NCBI RefSeq assembly: GCF_002506585.1
Contig: NZ_DAXW01000011.1
Span: 6,222 to 70,221, forward strand
Length of the DNA stretch: 64,000 nt
From: Methanoculleus sp. UBA430
Lineage (GTDB): Archaea > Halobacteriota > Methanomicrobia > Methanomicrobiales > Methanoculleaceae
Direction of reading: 5' to 3'
In this document: one piece after another, positions 24,881 through 34,772 of the stretch
Layout: each line of letters begins with the position of its first letter
Position numbering within the stretch: position 1 is the first letter of the stretch
The notes under the pieces: model-generated
What the model was told of the DNA's origin: nothing
Database searches by the model: none
Seen by the model: only the letters and a program-made list of their open reading frames with translations
Program-made: the position numbers and the translations under genes

Positions 24881-26021
24881 GTTGTGCAATCTCCTTTACT
24901 GCTCGTGCGGCAATCCGGCACTCTTCGTCCGTGGTGAACCAGGAGAGACTGAGCCGTACAGAGCCAGTCCCCCCGTCAATCGCCCGATGAACGAGGGGCG
25001 CACAGTGCAGCCTCGTGCGGGCGACGATCCCGTAGGCCCGGGCCAGGATAAATCCCACGTCGTCGTTCTCCATCCCATGGATGTTGAACGAGACGATTGG
25101 AAGGAGGGGGGACTCGTTGTAGATCGTGATGTTTGGTTCTTCCTTCAACTCCCCGACGAGAAACGCCATCTGGCGCTCTGCCTTCTCTGCGATGGCGTTC
25201 ACCCCTACCGACGCGACATAGTTCACCCCGGCCGCGAGAGCCGCAAGGCCGGGGTAGTTGTGGGTCCCGGACTCGAACCGCTCCGGCATCTCGTGGGGCT
25301 GGTAGAGCAAGAAGGAGTCCGTCCCGGTCCCCCCGTAGCGGACGGGGGCGATCGAGTCCGGGTCTCGCAGGTAGAATCCGCCGGTACCGGGGATGCCGAA
25401 GAAGCCTTTATGGCCGGTGAAGACGTAGGCATCGACCGGGAGGTCCCGGAGGTTGATAGGGATGTGGCCGGCAGTCTGGGCCCCGTCGACGATGAAGAAG
25501 ATGCCGTGGTCGTACAGGACTTCGCCGATGCGGGAGACGTCCTGCACCGACCCGAGCACGTTGCTCCCGTGGGCCGTGACCATGAGCCGGGTCTCGGGCG
25601 TGATGGCCGGTTCAACCGTATCGGGGCGGACGGCGCCGTCCTCGAAGGGGAGGACCGTCAGCTGGATACGGCCCTGCCGCTCGAGCTCGTGAAGCGGCCG
25701 GAGAACCGAGTTGTGGTCGAGTTCGGTCGTGATAACATGGCAGCCATCCCCATTGGCGGCAAGAAAACCCTGGATGAGGACATTTAAGGAGTCGGTCGCG
25801 TTCTGGGTGAAGATTACGTGCTCCGGCGGACCTGCGGCAAGGAGACCTGAGAGCGCCTCCCGTGCCAGTGAGATGTAGTCCTCACCCTGGCTGCCGGTGG
25901 TCCTTCCCGACCCGAAAACAGGGAGGACAAGCGATTGCCTGACGGCCTCCAGCACCTCCGGGGGCTTCGGCCAGGTTGTGGCGGCGTTGTTTAAGTAGAT
26001 GATCGTCGGTCTATCTGCCAT
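24852..26021 (-). CDS. Class V aminotransferase (cysteine desulfurase-like, PLP)
   Basis: The 389-residue protein has the class V fold: YLNNAATTWPKPPEV at the start, the PLP-binding FTGHKGFFGIPG with the Schiff-base Lys, ITTELDHNSVLRP, FIVDGAQTAGH, and a late RTRLHCAPLVHRAI whose Cys aligns with the persulfide Cys of desulfurases and selenocysteine lyases. It likely mobilises sulfur from cysteine or a related compound. No IscU or SufBCD gene adjoins it. It leads a three-gene operon with a hypothetical protein and a methyltransferase. Confidence 0.88.
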   Translation of the reverse strand: MADRPTIIYLNNAATTWPKPPEVLEAVRQSLVLPVFGSGRTTGSQGEDYISLAREALSGLLAAGPPEHVIFTQNATDSLNVLIQGFLAANGDGCHVITTELDHNSVLRPLHELERQGRIQLTVLPFEDGAVRPDTVEPAITPETRLMVTAHGSNVLGSVQDVSRIGEVLYDHGIFFIVDGAQTAGHIPINLRDLPVDAYVFTGHKGFFGIPGTGGFYLRDPDSIAPVRYGGTGTDSFLLYQPHEMPERFESGTHNYPGLAALAAGVNYVASVGVNAIAEKAERQMAFLVGELKEEPNITIYNESPLLPIVSFNIHGMENDDVGFILARAYGIVARTRLHCAPLVHRAIDGGTGSVRLSLSWFTTDEECRIAARAVKEIAQHANSSFGSP

Positions 26022-26266
26022 AAGACTTGTTTTTTAGTGGATCTCTGCGACCAAAAAGAGATCGCTCCGAGCACTTCGCAATACGTACCCTGCTGATGCC
26101 GTACACGCATCTTCGTCGCAATAACTGCCGGGGGGGTGAGGGAGGCGGTAGAACTTGCCCGGCATCCAGGACCAGGCCGGTCTCAACGAGGTTCGCGTCC
26201 GCTACCCGGATCAAAGGGTGGCATCCCGACGTACGACCCGAACCAGGATTGACGGTCGGGTCTCTG

Positions 26267-27535
26267 TCACGGGCTGCGCCGCCTCCGGATGAGATAAACC
26301 AGTATGCCTGCCAGCATGACGGCACTCCCGATGCCGACGGCTGTTGCCGGCAGCGTAAACGCAAGCACGAGACAGCCCAGAAGGCCAGGTACCGCGAGGG
26401 ATCGCCCATACAACCTCTCCTGCTCAGTTAGGGTGTATGCAGAGAGGTTCGTGACCGCATAGTACAGCAGCACGGTGAAGGAACTGAACCCAACTGCCGC
26501 ACGGAGATCGACGAGCATCACCACCACAACCAGGATTACGCCGACCGTCGCTTCAGAGAGGTGCGGAACCCTGTGTATCGGGTGAACCCGGGCGAGGTAT
26601 GAAGGCATGTCATGGTCAGCCGCCATGGCAAAGAGCATCCGGCTGATGCCCGCCATCAGAGAGAGCAGCACCCCGAGCGTCGCAAAGGTCGAACCGATTC
26701 TGACGATCCACTGCCACTGGCCAAAACCTGCCCCGGCGAGCGCCGTCACCAGGGGTGCATCGGAGCGGGAGAGCAGATCGGGCCCGACAAGGAGCAACGC
26801 CGAGATGGCGACGGCGGCATAAACGACCAGGGTGACGCTCAGGCCCAGTATGATTGCCCATGGGATAGACGTCTTCGGGTCTTTGACTTCTTCGCCCAGG
26901 GTAGCGATTCTCGAGTATCCGGCAAACGCAAAGAACCAGATTCCGGCAGACTGTAAGATCCCATATACGCCGTTCGGGCCCAGGACCGGGCGCAGGTTGC
27001 TGAGCGCCGGCTCGCCGACAAGCAGGAGGAGAACGATCACGGCCAGGGAGAGCAGAACTACCGAGACGATGATCTTCGTGGCGCCGGCGGTCTTTTGAAT
27101 CCCGAAGAAATTCAGCACCGTGAATGCGATCACCGCCCCTGCGGCAAGATACCGCGCATACTCCGGGATCAGGTAGTAGCCGAAGGTGAGCGCGACCGCA
27201 GAGCAGCTCGCGAACTTGCCGACGACGAAACCCCAGCCCGCGACCCAGGCCCAGAACTCGTTCAACCGTTCTCCGGCATACACATAGGTGCCACCCGAAG
27301 CGGGATACAGACGGGCGAGCTGTGCCGAAGAACTGGCATTGAAGTACGCCACAGTGGCCGCAATCGCGAGGCCAAGAACCAGCCCTGCCCCGGCTGCAGC
27401 CGCCGCCGGTGCAAGAGCCGTGAAGATCCCGGCCCCGATCATGGAGCCGAGTCCGATGAAGATGGCATCTCCCGTATTCAGCGTTCGCGAGAGCCTGCTC
27501 GCCTGAATTCCGCCGTGCGGCACCATTTCTGCCAT
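26267..27535 (-). CDS. APC-family amino acid permease
   Basis: The 422-residue protein has about twelve hydrophobic helices and the APC entry motif GDAIFIGLGSMIGAGIFTAL in the first helix. Further family marks are YPASGGTYVYAGERLNEFWAWVAGW, FFAFAGYSRIATLGEEVKDPKTSIP and SLMAGISRMLFAMAADHDMP. It probably imports amino acids by proton or sodium symport; the substrate cannot be read from sequence. ATG 27535 (MAEMVPHGG) is chosen because the membrane domain starts soon after; the frame is open for 109 low-complexity codons upstream. Confidence 0.9.
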   Translation of the reverse strand: MAEMVPHGGIQASRLSRTLNTGDAIFIGLGSMIGAGIFTALAPAAAAAGAGLVLGLAIAATVAYFNASSSAQLARLYPASGGTYVYAGERLNEFWAWVAGWGFVVGKFASCSAVALTFGYYLIPEYARYLAAGAVIAFTVLNFFGIQKTAGATKIIVSVVLLSLAVIVLLLLVGEPALSNLRPVLGPNGVYGILQSAGIWFFAFAGYSRIATLGEEVKDPKTSIPWAIILGLSVTLVVYAAVAISALLLVGPDLLSRSDAPLVTALAGAGFGQWQWIVRIGSTFATLGVLLSLMAGISRMLFAMAADHDMPSYLARVHPIHRVPHLSEATVGVILVVVVMLVDLRAAVGFSSFTVLLYYAVTNLSAYTLTEQERLYGRSLAVPGLLGCLVLAFTLPATAVGIGSAVMLAGILVYLIRRRRSP

Positions 27536-27821
27536 ATTATTCTCCACACTCGCGACAGAGACGGGGATCGGCGACTGCTTGATACCCGCGAGACATCCAT
27601 GGGTCCCACTGTCACCAGGGCGCAATGTAGGGAGGTACGATACGTTAACCGTTCTGTCGCGCAAGAGAGGTCTCCTCCAGGAGCACCGATACCGTGAGCG
27701 AGCGGGGGAGAGCGCCCGGCTGGACGTGCAGACACCTCTCTCCCGCTGCCCACCACGGCCGTGCCGGGAGGAGGGTCCGGGCCGGCCGTGGTCGGGAATA
27801 CCCGGGGAAGACGGCAGTCTT

Positions 27822-27840
27822 ACCGGAGAAACCGGTTTTT
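27822..27840 (+). terminator. Hairpin followed by T-run upstream of the large catalase gene
   Basis: ACCGG and CCGGT pair around AGAAA and are followed by four more T. It resembles an intrinsic terminator, yet no rightward gene precedes it, so it may instead be part of the katE control region. The wider 27536-27983 gap also has an ACCACGGCC/GGCCGTGGT inverted repeat (27752-27792). Confidence 0.3.
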
Positions 27841-27867
27841 CAGGGAAATTCGGGTAAAGCAACCGCT

Positions 27868-27892
27868 CTGCACGCCTGCCTCCGGCGTGCAG
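27868..27892. promoter_or_regulatory. 9-bp inverted repeat next to the katE TATA box
   Basis: CTGCACGCC at 27868-27876 and GGCGTGCAG at 27884-27892 form a perfect dyad with a 7-nt spacer. Immediately after comes TTACTTTTATGATG (27893-27906), the only TATA-like element before katE. A dyad abutting the TATA box suits a repressor or a redox-responsive regulator. Confidence 0.5.
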
Positions 27893-27983
27893 TTACTTTT
27901 ATGATGACCCACCGGGATGTGGGGGCACGCCGGGGGATCAGCGGTACGATCGGCCGGGGCACGAGGGTTGCAGGTGAGAGAGT

Positions 27984-30107
27984 ATGGATGAGAAAAGGAC
28001 GGTGGATGAAAAGAGCAAACAGGAGCAGCTCGATAAGGTCCGCGAGGACCCGGAGCGCGAGTACCTGACGACGAACCAGGGGGTGCGGGTGAGCCATACC
28101 GACGACTCGCTCAAGGCGGGGGAGCGGGGGCCGACGCTTCTGGAGGACTTTCACTTCCGCGAGAAGCTGACGCACTTCGACCACGAGCGGATCCCCGAGC
28201 GGGTCGTCCACGCCCGGGGATCGGGCGCTCACGGGTATTTCCAGGTCTACGAACCGATGACCGAGTATACGCGAGCGGCGTTCCTGCAGGACCCGGAGAA
28301 GAAGACGCCGGTCTTCGTCCGGTTCTCGACCGTCGTCGGCTTTCGGGGCTCTGCCGATACGGTCAGGGATGTCAGGGGGTTCGCGACGAAGTTCTACACG
28401 GAAGAAGGGAACTACGACATCGTCGGCAACAACATGCCGGTCTTCTTCATCGTGGACGCGATCAAGTTCCCCGACCTCGTCCACTCCATCAAGCCGGAGC
28501 AGCACCACCAGATGCCGCAGGCCTCCGCCGCACACGACACCTTCTGGGACTTTGTCGGGAACCTCCCTGAGATCACGCATATGATCATGTGGGTCCTCTC
28601 GGACCGTGCGCTCCCGCGGAGTTACCGGATGATGGAGGGCTTCGGAGTCAACACCTTCCGGTTCGTCAACGCCGGGGGGAAGGCACGGTTCGTCAAGTTC
28701 CACTGGCGGCCGCTGCTCGGCGTCCACTCGCTCGTCTGGGACGAGACGCAGAAGATCGCCGGCAAAGACCCGGACTTCAACCGCCGCGACCTCTGGGAGG
28801 CGATCGAGATGGGCGACTACCCGGAGTTCGAGTTCGGGGTGCAGATGATCGAGGAGGCGGACGAGCAGAACTTCGACTTCGACATCCTGGACGCGACGAA
28901 ACTCTGGCCCGAGGAGGAGGTGCCGATCCGGTGGATCGGGAAGATGACCCTGAACAAAAACCCGGACAACTTCTTCGCGGAGACCGAGCAGGTCGCCTTC
29001 TGCCCGGCGAACATCGTGCCGGGCATTGACTTCTCCAACGACCCGCTCCTCCAGGGCCGGCTCTTCTCCTATCTCGACACCCAGTTGATACGCCTGGGGG
29101 GCCCGAACTTCCAGGAGATCCCGATCAACCGGCCGCTCGCGCCCGTCGCGAACAACCAGCGCGAGGGCTACCACCGGATGACGATCAACAGGGGCGAGGC
29201 GAGTTACTTCCCGAACGCGCTCGGCGAGAACAAGCCCCGCCCGGCATCGGTGAAGGAGGGGGGCTTTGCCCACTACCAGGAGAAGATCGAGGGAAAGAAG
29301 ATCCGGGCCCGGAGCGAGAAGTTCAACGACTTCTTCAGCCAGGCGAAACTCTTCTGGAACAGCATGTCGGATCCGGAGAAGGAGCATATCGTCAAGGCCT
29401 TCCACTTCGAGCTCGGGAAGGTCTCGGACTTCGGGGTCCGCAAAAGGGTGGTGGACCTCATCAACAACGTCGACGGCGACCTTGCGATACGGATCGCCGA
29501 AGGGATCGGGGTGCCGCCCCCCGCGGAGAAGGGCGCGTCCTCCGGGACGAAGAAATCCCCGAACCTCAGCCAGGAGAGGACCGTCAAGGACACCGTCAAG
29601 AGCAGGAAGGTTGCGATCCTCGCCATGGAGGGGTATAACCACGACGAGGTGATGCAGGTCAAGCAGGCACTGAAAGAAGGTGGGGCTCACCCGCAGATCA
29701 TCTCGCAGTTCCTCGGCACGGTCAAATCCGCCGACGGCAGGGAGATGGAGGTCGACAAGAGTTACGTCACCACCACCTCCGTCGTCTACGACGCCGTCTA
29801 CATCCCGGGCGGGAAGCACGTGGAGACCCTGAAGAACCAGGGTTATGCTATCCACTTCGTCAACGAGGCCTTCAAACACTGCAAGCCGATCGGTGCGATA
29901 GGAGAAGGCATCGACCTTCTGAAGGCGTCGGGGATCAAGGGGGTCGCCTTTGTCGATGCCGGCTCCGGGGGAGAGGCCGTCGCCGAGATGGGGGTCGTGA
30001 CCTGCGGGAGCCGGGGGAACGTGACCTCGTTTGCCGACCAGTTCAAGACGGCCATTGCGCAGCACCGCCACTGGGACCGGGAGAAGAAGGAGCAGGTGCC
30101 GGCCTGA
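27984..30107 (+). CDS. katE: Large-subunit catalase (HPII/KatE type with C-terminal flavodoxin-like domain)
   Basis: The 707-residue protein decomposes hydrogen peroxide. The catalase core shows the distal His76 in VVHARGSGAHG, the distal Asn near 149 in IVGNNMPVFF, and the proximal heme ligand Tyr363 in RLFSYLDTQLIRLG. From about residue 545 a DJ-1/amidotransferase-like domain follows (KVAILAMEGYNHDEV, VYIPGGKHVETL, GAIGEGIDLL), as in clade 2 large-subunit catalases. Length fits that class. It stands alone behind a dyad and TATA box, and would use heme from the ahb genes at the window start. Large-subunit catalases are mainly bacterial, so transfer is plausible. Confidence 0.95.
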   Translation: MDEKRTVDEKSKQEQLDKVREDPEREYLTTNQGVRVSHTDDSLKAGERGPTLLEDFHFREKLTHFDHERIPERVVHARGSGAHGYFQVYEPMTEYTRAAFLQDPEKKTPVFVRFSTVVGFRGSADTVRDVRGFATKFYTEEGNYDIVGNNMPVFFIVDAIKFPDLVHSIKPEQHHQMPQASAAHDTFWDFVGNLPEITHMIMWVLSDRALPRSYRMMEGFGVNTFRFVNAGGKARFVKFHWRPLLGVHSLVWDETQKIAGKDPDFNRRDLWEAIEMGDYPEFEFGVQMIEEADEQNFDFDILDATKLWPEEEVPIRWIGKMTLNKNPDNFFAETEQVAFCPANIVPGIDFSNDPLLQGRLFSYLDTQLIRLGGPNFQEIPINRPLAPVANNQREGYHRMTINRGEASYFPNALGENKPRPASVKEGGFAHYQEKIEGKKIRARSEKFNDFFSQAKLFWNSMSDPEKEHIVKAFHFELGKVSDFGVRKRVVDLINNVDGDLAIRIAEGIGVPPPAEKGASSGTKKSPNLSQERTVKDTVKSRKVAILAMEGYNHDEVMQVKQALKEGGAHPQIISQFLGTVKSADGREMEVDKSYVTTTSVVYDAVYIPGGKHVETLKNQGYAIHFVNEAFKHCKPIGAIGEGIDLLKASGIKGVAFVDAGSGGEAVAEMGVVTCGSRGNVTSFADQFKTAIAQHRHWDREKKEQVPA

Positions 30108-30169
30108 TACGGGCCGTTGCAAGAAGAGCCCAGGACCTCCCCGGAGGTTCATTTTTCTGATGGAACGCT

Positions 30170-30616
30170 TTAACTGCGCAGCATCGGCGAGTTGAACCAG
30201 AGGCCGTAGAGCTGGTGCGACTCATCGCCCTGCTTGAAGACGAACCGGAGAGCCACCCCGTCCTCCCGCTCGAATGCCGCCTTGTAGGTCACGGCGATGA
30301 ACTCACCGGTCTCCGTGACGGCGGGCTCCCTTCGGGATTCATAGAGCCCGATCCGGGACGTGACCGACTCACGGTTCCGCTCAAACGCGGCCTCGTCCAG
30401 GGCCTGCTTCATCTCCGGGCCGAAGTCGCGGGAATACATCGTGTAGTTGCCCTCGTTGAAGCCCTGCATGACGTTATCGGCGACCGGGTCGGCGTAGGCA
30501 AGCACCTCTGCCGCCTCCTCGCCGGAGAGCACGGTCTCCTGGCTCGTGCAGCCGCAGGCGAAGACCGCGGCGAGGACCACGAGGACGGCGGGGAGTGGAA
30601 TGTGAGAACGACTCAT
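30170..30616 (-). CDS. DUF3887-like lipoprotein
   Basis: The 148-residue protein has a signal peptide (VLVVLAAVFACGC, lipid attachment expected at the first Cys) followed by TSQETVLSGEEAAEVL and a compact domain ending GDESHQLYGLWFNSPMLRS. This is the intact form of the paralogue at 20475-20864, with about 20 residues (GPEMKQALDEAAFERNRES region) that the other lacks. Such domains often bind small ligands or assist cell-surface proteins; the role here is unknown. It converges on katE with a 62-nt gap. Confidence 0.78.
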   Translation of the reverse strand: MSRSHIPLPAVLVVLAAVFACGCTSQETVLSGEEAAEVLAYADPVADNVMQGFNEGNYTMYSRDFGPEMKQALDEAAFERNRESVTSRIGLYESRREPAVTETGEFIAVTYKAAFEREDGVALRFVFKQGDESHQLYGLWFNSPMLRS

Positions 30617-30720
30617 GATAGAGTCTCGAACCGGCAGGTAATGAATGTAGGGATCGGATTGCCGGGAGGGAGAACCGCAACGGCAATCGGAGCGGTGCAG
30701 AGGCCGTCGACAGGGGAGCT

Positions 30721-30838
30721 ATGTTCCGGATCTTCCACCGGTTCGAGCGGTGCAGGGCGAAAGTCTCGGCCGCTTCACCGTCCGGACTGGTGGAGAGATA
30801 CGGCGGTGTTCCGGTTTACGCTGAGGAAAGCAACATAA
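30721..30838 (+). pseudogene. Fragment of a histidine kinase C-terminus
   Basis: In shifting frames this stretch reads IFHRFER, then LVERYGG, then VFRFTLRKAT and a stop at 30836-30838. The same order occurs in the ATPase domain end of the kinase at 22184-23860 (IFHRYEQ, LVERYGG, FRFTLKKA). The intervening segment is deleted and the frame is broken. It is therefore a leftover kinase 3' end between the lipoprotein and the kdp operon. Confidence 0.6.
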
Positions 30839-30927
30839 CCCTTCACCGATCCCGCCGCCGTCGGGACCCGATGGTCGAGCAGGGAGAGGACGAGACATCC
30901 TGCCACGGGGGATGCCGTTGCGCGAAG

Positions 30928-30941
30928 GAGTTACTTTTATA
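30928..30941 (+). promoter_or_regulatory. TATA box for the kdp operon
   Basis: TTACTTTTATAGTA is the only strong AT-rich element upstream of kdpA. Initiation about 25 nt later would leave a leader of roughly 25 nt before the ATG at 30987. No dyad for a specific regulator was seen close by. Confidence 0.5.
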
Positions 30942-30986
30942 GTAATAGGAATATCCTTCCGAGCAGATAGAAATCGGCGGTCCGCA

Positions 30987-32693
30987 ATGGCACAACCTGC
31001 ACCGCTCCTCGACGGGTCACTCTTCATCGCGTTCTTCACAGCAGTCACCATCACGGGAGTGCTCTTTGGCCGGTATATGGCGCACGTGTTCTCCGGGGAC
31101 TACTCCCGCGGCATCCCCGGAGCGCTGGAGGCCCGGCTCTTTCGCTTCATCGGCACGTCCGCCGGCGAGGAGGATGACTGGAAGGGATACGCACGGGAGA
31201 TGCTCATCTTCAACGGCATCGGGTTTATCGCTCTCCTCGCGCTTCTCCTGCTGCAGGGTTACCTGCCGCTGAACCCGGAAGGCTGCGGTGCATTCGACCC
31301 CGGCACGGCAGTCCATACGGCGGCAAGCTTCGTCACCAACACCAACTACCAGATCTACGCAGGGGAGGTCTCCGCGAGTTACCTGACCCAGATGGCCGGC
31401 TTCACGGTCCAGAACTTCCTCTCGGCCGCCACCGGGATCTGCATCGCCGTCGCGGTGATGCGGGGAGTCACCCGCCGGTCGACCGACCGGATCGGCAACT
31501 TCCGGGTGGACGTGACCCGGTGCGTCCTCTACATCCTTCTCCCGGTTGCATTCGCCGCCGCCCTCCTGCTCGTCTCGCAGGGGGTCATCCAGAACGTCGA
31601 CCCCTACGTGCATGCCGCGGGGTACGGCCCGGCCGGACCGCAGACGATCGCCATGGGGCCTGTCGCCTCCCAGGAGGCCGTCAAGGAGTTCGGCACGAAC
31701 GGGGGCGGGTTCTTCAATGCCAACTCCGCCCACCCCTACGAGAACCCGACACCGTTCGCCAACCTCGTAGAGATCTTCCTGATCCTCCTGATCCCGGTCT
31801 CGCTGCCCTTTGCCTTCGGGCGGATGGCGGGGTCGATGCGGCAGGGATGGGCCATCTACATCGTCATGCTCGCGATCTACCTCCCCGCCCTCGGCACGCT
31901 CTATGTTGCGGAACTGGGCGGCAACCCGCTCATGGAGCAGTTCGACGTGACCGGGGTCTCGATGGAGGGAAAAGAGGCCCGTTTCGGGCTCGGCGGCACC
32001 GCCCTCTTTGCCGCCTCCACCACCGCGACGCCCTGCGGGGCGGTCAACGCCATGTTCGACTCCTTCATGCCGATTGCAGGCATGGTACCGATGCTCCTGA
32101 TCCTGCTCGGCGAAGTCGTCTTCGGCGGAGTGGGATCGGGGTTCTATACCTTTATCGGTTTTATCGTGCTCGCCGTCTTCATCGCCGGGCTGATGATCGG
32201 GAGATCCCCCGAGTATCTCGGAAAGAAGATCGAGGTCCGGGAGATGCGCATGGCCGTTCTCACGGTCCTGGTGCCGGGCGTCCTCGTCCTCATCCTCACG
32301 GGGATCGCGCTGCTCCTCCCCGGCACGGCCGAAGCGATGCACAACCCGGGTCCGCACGGCCTCTCCGAACTCGTCTACACGTTTGCCTCCATGTCCAACA
32401 ACAACGGGAGCGCGTTTGCCGGGTTCGACGCTTCAGGGATTTTTTATGCGCTCACCGGCGCCGCGGCGATGGCCATCGGGCGGTTTGTCCCGGCGGTCGC
32501 GATGCTCGCCCTCGCCGGGTCGATAGCGCAGAAGAAGACCGTCCCACCGGGACCCGGGACCCTGGCAACCGCGTCGGCAACGTTCACCGTCTGGACGATC
32601 CTGGTGATCCTGATCGTCGGGGCGCTCACGTTCTTCCCTCTCTTCGCCATGGGGCCGATCGCCGACCACCTGCTGCTCTTCGGAGGCGGGTAG
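30987..32693 (+). CDS. kdpA: Potassium-transporting ATPase subunit A
   Basis: KdpA is the potassium-selective channel-like subunit of the high-affinity Kdp pump. The 568-residue protein has ten hydrophobic helices and the selectivity-filter segments TSFVTNTNYQ-like SFVTNTNYQIYAG, FGTNGGGFFNANSAHPYENP, and TFASMSNNNGSAFAGF, each with the conserved Gly/Asn pattern. Length is typical. The ATG at 30987 gives the standard N-terminus; the frame is open 25 codons further up but lies over the promoter. Four nucleotides separate it from kdpB. The pump is normally induced under potassium limitation. Confidence 0.96.
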   Translation: MAQPAPLLDGSLFIAFFTAVTITGVLFGRYMAHVFSGDYSRGIPGALEARLFRFIGTSAGEEDDWKGYAREMLIFNGIGFIALLALLLLQGYLPLNPEGCGAFDPGTAVHTAASFVTNTNYQIYAGEVSASYLTQMAGFTVQNFLSAATGICIAVAVMRGVTRRSTDRIGNFRVDVTRCVLYILLPVAFAAALLLVSQGVIQNVDPYVHAAGYGPAGPQTIAMGPVASQEAVKEFGTNGGGFFNANSAHPYENPTPFANLVEIFLILLIPVSLPFAFGRMAGSMRQGWAIYIVMLAIYLPALGTLYVAELGGNPLMEQFDVTGVSMEGKEARFGLGGTALFAASTTATPCGAVNAMFDSFMPIAGMVPMLLILLGEVVFGGVGSGFYTFIGFIVLAVFIAGLMIGRSPEYLGKKIEVREMRMAVLTVLVPGVLVLILTGIALLLPGTAEAMHNPGPHGLSELVYTFASMSNNNGSAFAGFDASGIFYALTGAAAMAIGRFVPAVAMLALAGSIAQKKTVPPGPGTLATASATFTVWTILVILIVGALTFFPLFAMGPIADHLLLFGGG

Positions 32694-32697
32694 CCCG

Positions 32698-34761
32698 ATG
32701 GCCAGGAAGCGGTACCCCCGGTTCGGGGCCTTCGAACCGGGTCTCATCCGCAAAGCACTAGTCGGGAGCGTGCTCAAGCTGGACCCGCGCAGGCAGATCG
32801 AGAACCCCGTGATGCTGGCGGTGGAGGTAGGGGGGATCGTCACGACGGCAGGGTTCTTCGTCGGCCTCTCGGCCGCCACCGGAGAACAGTCGTTATTCAC
32901 CGGCCTCGTCTCCCTCTGGCTCTGGCTGACGGTGCTCTTCTCTAACTTCGCTGAATCCCTCTCCGAGGGGAGGGGAAAGGCGCGGGCGGCGTCGCTCCGG
33001 CAGTCCCGCACCAGCGTGCCCGCACGCCGCCTCGAGAGAGAGACGTTCGATGCCCCGGCAAACGAGGTCGCCTCCTCCGACCTCCGGCCGGGCGACCTCG
33101 TCCTGGTGAGGGAAAGCGAGATTATCCCCGGCGACGGGGAGGTGGTCAGGGGAGCCGCCCTCGTCAACGAAGCGGCCATCACCGGAGAGTCCGCGCCGGT
33201 GGTGCGCGAGGCGGGAGGGGACCGCAGCGCGGTGACGGGGGGGACAACGGTGCTTGCAAACGAGATCATCGTCCGGGTAACCACGGAGCCCGGCCGGACC
33301 TTCCTCGACCGCATGATCGCCATGGTCGAGGGGGCCGAACGGCGCAAGACGCCCAACGAGGTCGCGCTCGAGATCCTGCTCCTGGCGCTGACCGCCGTCT
33401 TCCTGGCAGTCGTCGGCAACATTCACCCGGTATCCGCCTACAGCGCCTCGTTCACCGGTTCAGGCGCTCCTGCGAGCCTCACGGTGCTGGTCGCACTCTT
33501 CGTCTGCCTGGCCCCGACGACCATCGCGGCACTCCTCCCGGCGATCGGGATCGCCGGCATGGACCGGCTCTTCCAGCGCAACATCGTCGCACTCTCCGGC
33601 CGGGCGATCGAGGCGGCAGGCGACGTCAACGTCCTGCTCCTCGACAAGACCGGGACGATCACCCTTGGAAACCGCCAGGCGACGGAGTTCGTCCCGGTGG
33701 AAGGGCAGTCCCGGGACGAACTGATGCAGGCCTCCCTTCTCTCCTCGTACGCCGATGAGACGCCGGAAGGGAGGAGCATCCTTGCCCTTGTCCGGGAGAA
33801 GACCGGCACCGCACCGGCCTGCCCCCCGGGTGCACGGTTCATCCCGTTCTCGGCCGCCACCCGGGTGAGCGGCGCCGAGTGCGGCGAGACGTTGTACCTG
33901 AAGGGAGCCGCCGACGCGATCACGAGGCTCGTCCCCGAACGCGGAGGAACGGTGCCCCCGGACCTGGCGACGAAAGTGAATGGGATTGCATCGGCAGGAG
34001 GCACGCCGCTCGTGGTGGCCGAGAACGAGACGGTCCTCGGCGTGATCTTCCTCAAGGATATCTTAAAGACCGGCATCCGGGAACGGTTTGCCGACCTTCG
34101 CCGGATCGGGATACGGACGGTCATGATCACGGGCGACAACCCGCTCACCGCGGCTGCAATCGCAGCGGAAGCGGGTGTGGACGACTACCTTGCCGAGGCG
34201 AAGCCGGACGACAAGTTGAGGCTGATCCGCGAGACGCAGGACGAGGGCTACATGGTCGCCATGACCGGCGACGGGACCAACGATGCGCCCGCCCTCGCCC
34301 AGGCCGATGTGGCGGTGGCCATGAACAACGGGACCCAGCCGGCGCGGGAAGCGGCCAATATCATCGATCTGGACAGCGATCCCACCAAACTGCTGGATAT
34401 CGTCGAGATTGGCAAAGAGATCCTGATGACCCGCGGAGCCCTCACCACGTTCTCCATAGCAAACGACATCGCCAAGTACTTCGCCATCATCCCGGCTGCA
34501 CTGGTCGGGATCTACCCGCAGCTCGCCGTCCTGAACATCATGGACCTCGCCACCCCGCAGTCGGCCATCCTCTCCGCGGTCATCTTCAACGCCCTGGTCA
34601 TCCCGCTCCTGATACCGGTCGCGCTTGCCGGAGTGCGGTTCAAACCGATGCCGGCATCGAGGCTCTTTGCCTACAACCTGATCATCTTCGGGATCGGGGG
34701 CCTCGCCGCCCCGTTCATCGGCATCAAAGCGCTCGACCTCCTGATCGCCGGAGTTCTGTAG
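32698..34761 (+). CDS. kdpB: Potassium-transporting P-type ATPase subunit B
   Basis: KdpB hydrolyses ATP to energise the Kdp pump. The 687-residue protein has the actuator motif TGESAP, the phosphorylation motif DKTGTITLGN (Asp316), the nucleotide-domain KGAADAI, and the hinge MTGDGTNDAPALAQADVAVAMNNGT. The membrane part includes ENPVMLAVEVG and FVCLAPTTIAALL. All catalytic residues are present. It sits second in the kdpABCD operon, 11 nt before kdpC. Confidence 0.97.
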   Translation: MARKRYPRFGAFEPGLIRKALVGSVLKLDPRRQIENPVMLAVEVGGIVTTAGFFVGLSAATGEQSLFTGLVSLWLWLTVLFSNFAESLSEGRGKARAASLRQSRTSVPARRLERETFDAPANEVASSDLRPGDLVLVRESEIIPGDGEVVRGAALVNEAAITGESAPVVREAGGDRSAVTGGTTVLANEIIVRVTTEPGRTFLDRMIAMVEGAERRKTPNEVALEILLLALTAVFLAVVGNIHPVSAYSASFTGSGAPASLTVLVALFVCLAPTTIAALLPAIGIAGMDRLFQRNIVALSGRAIEAAGDVNVLLLDKTGTITLGNRQATEFVPVEGQSRDELMQASLLSSYADETPEGRSILALVREKTGTAPACPPGARFIPFSAATRVSGAECGETLYLKGAADAITRLVPERGGTVPPDLATKVNGIASAGGTPLVVAENETVLGVIFLKDILKTGIRERFADLRRIGIRTVMITGDNPLTAAAIAAEAGVDDYLAEAKPDDKLRLIRETQDEGYMVAMTGDGTNDAPALAQADVAVAMNNGTQPAREAANIIDLDSDPTKLLDIVEIGKEILMTRGALTTFSIANDIAKYFAIIPAALVGIYPQLAVLNIMDLATPQSAILSAVIFNALVIPLLIPVALAGVRFKPMPASRLFAYNLIIFGIGGLAAPFIGIKALDLLIAGVL

Positions 34762-34772
34762 AGAGTATACCC

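Noticed and set aside
27840..30152. A 770-codon open frame on the minus strand across katE
   Set aside because: It is antisense to a clear catalase gene in GC-rich DNA, is Arg/Asp/Pro-rich and has no recognisable motif.
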